Assembly (NCBI GenBank): GCA_018667995.1
Contig: JABIQT010000022.1
Coordinates: 1-6,628 of the forward strand
Direction: 5' to 3'
Source: Candidatus Latescibacterota bacterium
GTDB taxonomy: Bacteria > JAAXHH01 > JABIQT01
DNA length: 6,628 nucleotides
The notes beneath the pieces were generated by a model that worked only from the letters and a program-made list of their open reading frames with translations, was not told the DNA's origin and searched no databases. A program made the translations under genes and the position numbers. This document shows, one piece after another, positions 6,393 to 6,628 of this stretch (positions within the stretch are counted from its first letter, which is position 1; every line of letters begins with the position of its first letter).

Positions 6393-6628
6393 TCATCCTC
6401 CAACAATCAGGCTGGTGAGCCAATCGCTGCCGGTGCAGGAGAACGCATACGGAGTGGCCACTGGTATATGAATCATATCGCCTTCCCGAACGTGATTCAT
6501 GGTGCCATTGAGGATTACCGTCCCAATCCCGCCGAGGATGTAATAGATCTGTTCCATGTGGGCTTCGGTTCGTTCGATAGATTCCCCACCAGGCTGAATT
6601 GCCTCCCGGTCAATCCATGCCAGTCCGC
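6393..6628 (-). CDS. Cupin-domain protein, partial (N-terminus off the right edge)
   Basis: The minus-strand frame runs from the window edge to TGA at 6395-6393 and gives the last 77 residues of a protein. EQIYYILGGIGTVILNG (25-41 of the fragment), REGDMIHIPVATPYAF (47-62) and the closing SLIVGG fit the two conserved motifs of a small beta-barrel cupin, with the typical Gly-Asp turn and Pro before the last strands. Standard cupins carry HxH three or four residues before the motif-1 Glu and a His in motif 2. Here those places hold Arg/Glu (or Glu/Thr) and Tyr60, so the usual metal site seems missing or altered; His23 and Glu25 remain nearby. Cupins range from sugar isomerases to dioxygenases and binding proteins, so no function is assigned. 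It lies upstream of dgt on the same strand. Confidence 0.8.
   Translation of the reverse strand, partial: GLAWIDREAIQPGGESIERTEAHMEQIYYILGGIGTVILNGTMNHVREGDMIHIPVATPYAFSCTGSDWLTSLIVGG

Noticed and set aside
1-6628. CRISPR array, tRNA, rRNA, insertion sequence or prophage remnant
   Set aside because: Nothing with regular spaced repeats, cloverleaf-like sequence, transposase motifs or terminal inverted repeats was found; coding density is that of a normal chromosome.

Overview
This window reads as an ordinary stretch of bacterial chromosome from a Gram-negative-like organism of balanced base composition. The SMC and dGTPase-like proteins resemble, from memory, those of the FCB superphylum and neighbouring uncultured lineages. 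That placement is tentative and rests on protein style only. No tRNA, rRNA, CRISPR array, transposase or phage gene was seen.

Layout, left to right. Positions 2-3166 (minus strand) hold one uninterrupted reading frame for the chromosome-segregation ATPase SMC, from its start to about residue 1055; the last part of the head domain lies beyond the left edge. A 204-base divergent intergenic region (3167-3370) carries a candidate smc promoter. Directly downstream of its -10 box is a perfect 9-bp inverted repeat (3195-3221), and there is a weaker candidate promoter for the gene on the other side. Positions 3371-4150 (plus) encode a soluble family 2 glycosyltransferase. Its stop codon directly abuts the stop codon of a convergent nucleoside hydrolase (4151-5128, minus). 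That gene lies 8 bases downstream of a dGTP triphosphohydrolase-like HD-domain gene (5137-6291, minus), and its ribosome-binding site overlaps the dgt stop codon, so the two are probably co-transcribed and translationally coupled. At the right edge, 6393-6628 (minus) is the C-terminal end of a cupin-domain protein that lacks the usual metal-binding histidines at the expected places.

Functional picture. dgt plus nucleoside hydrolase could act in sequence: dNTP to nucleoside plus tripolyphosphate, then nucleoside to free base plus sugar. SMC acts in chromosome organisation and the glycosyltransferase in glycan or glycolipid synthesis, with no obvious link between them. I found no convincing new multi-gene system. 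The points most worth checking are the dyad at the smc promoter, a perfect 20-bp palindrome inside smc, the coupled dgt/nucleoside-hydrolase pair, and the zero-gap convergent gene ends with hairpins just inside the opposing gene.
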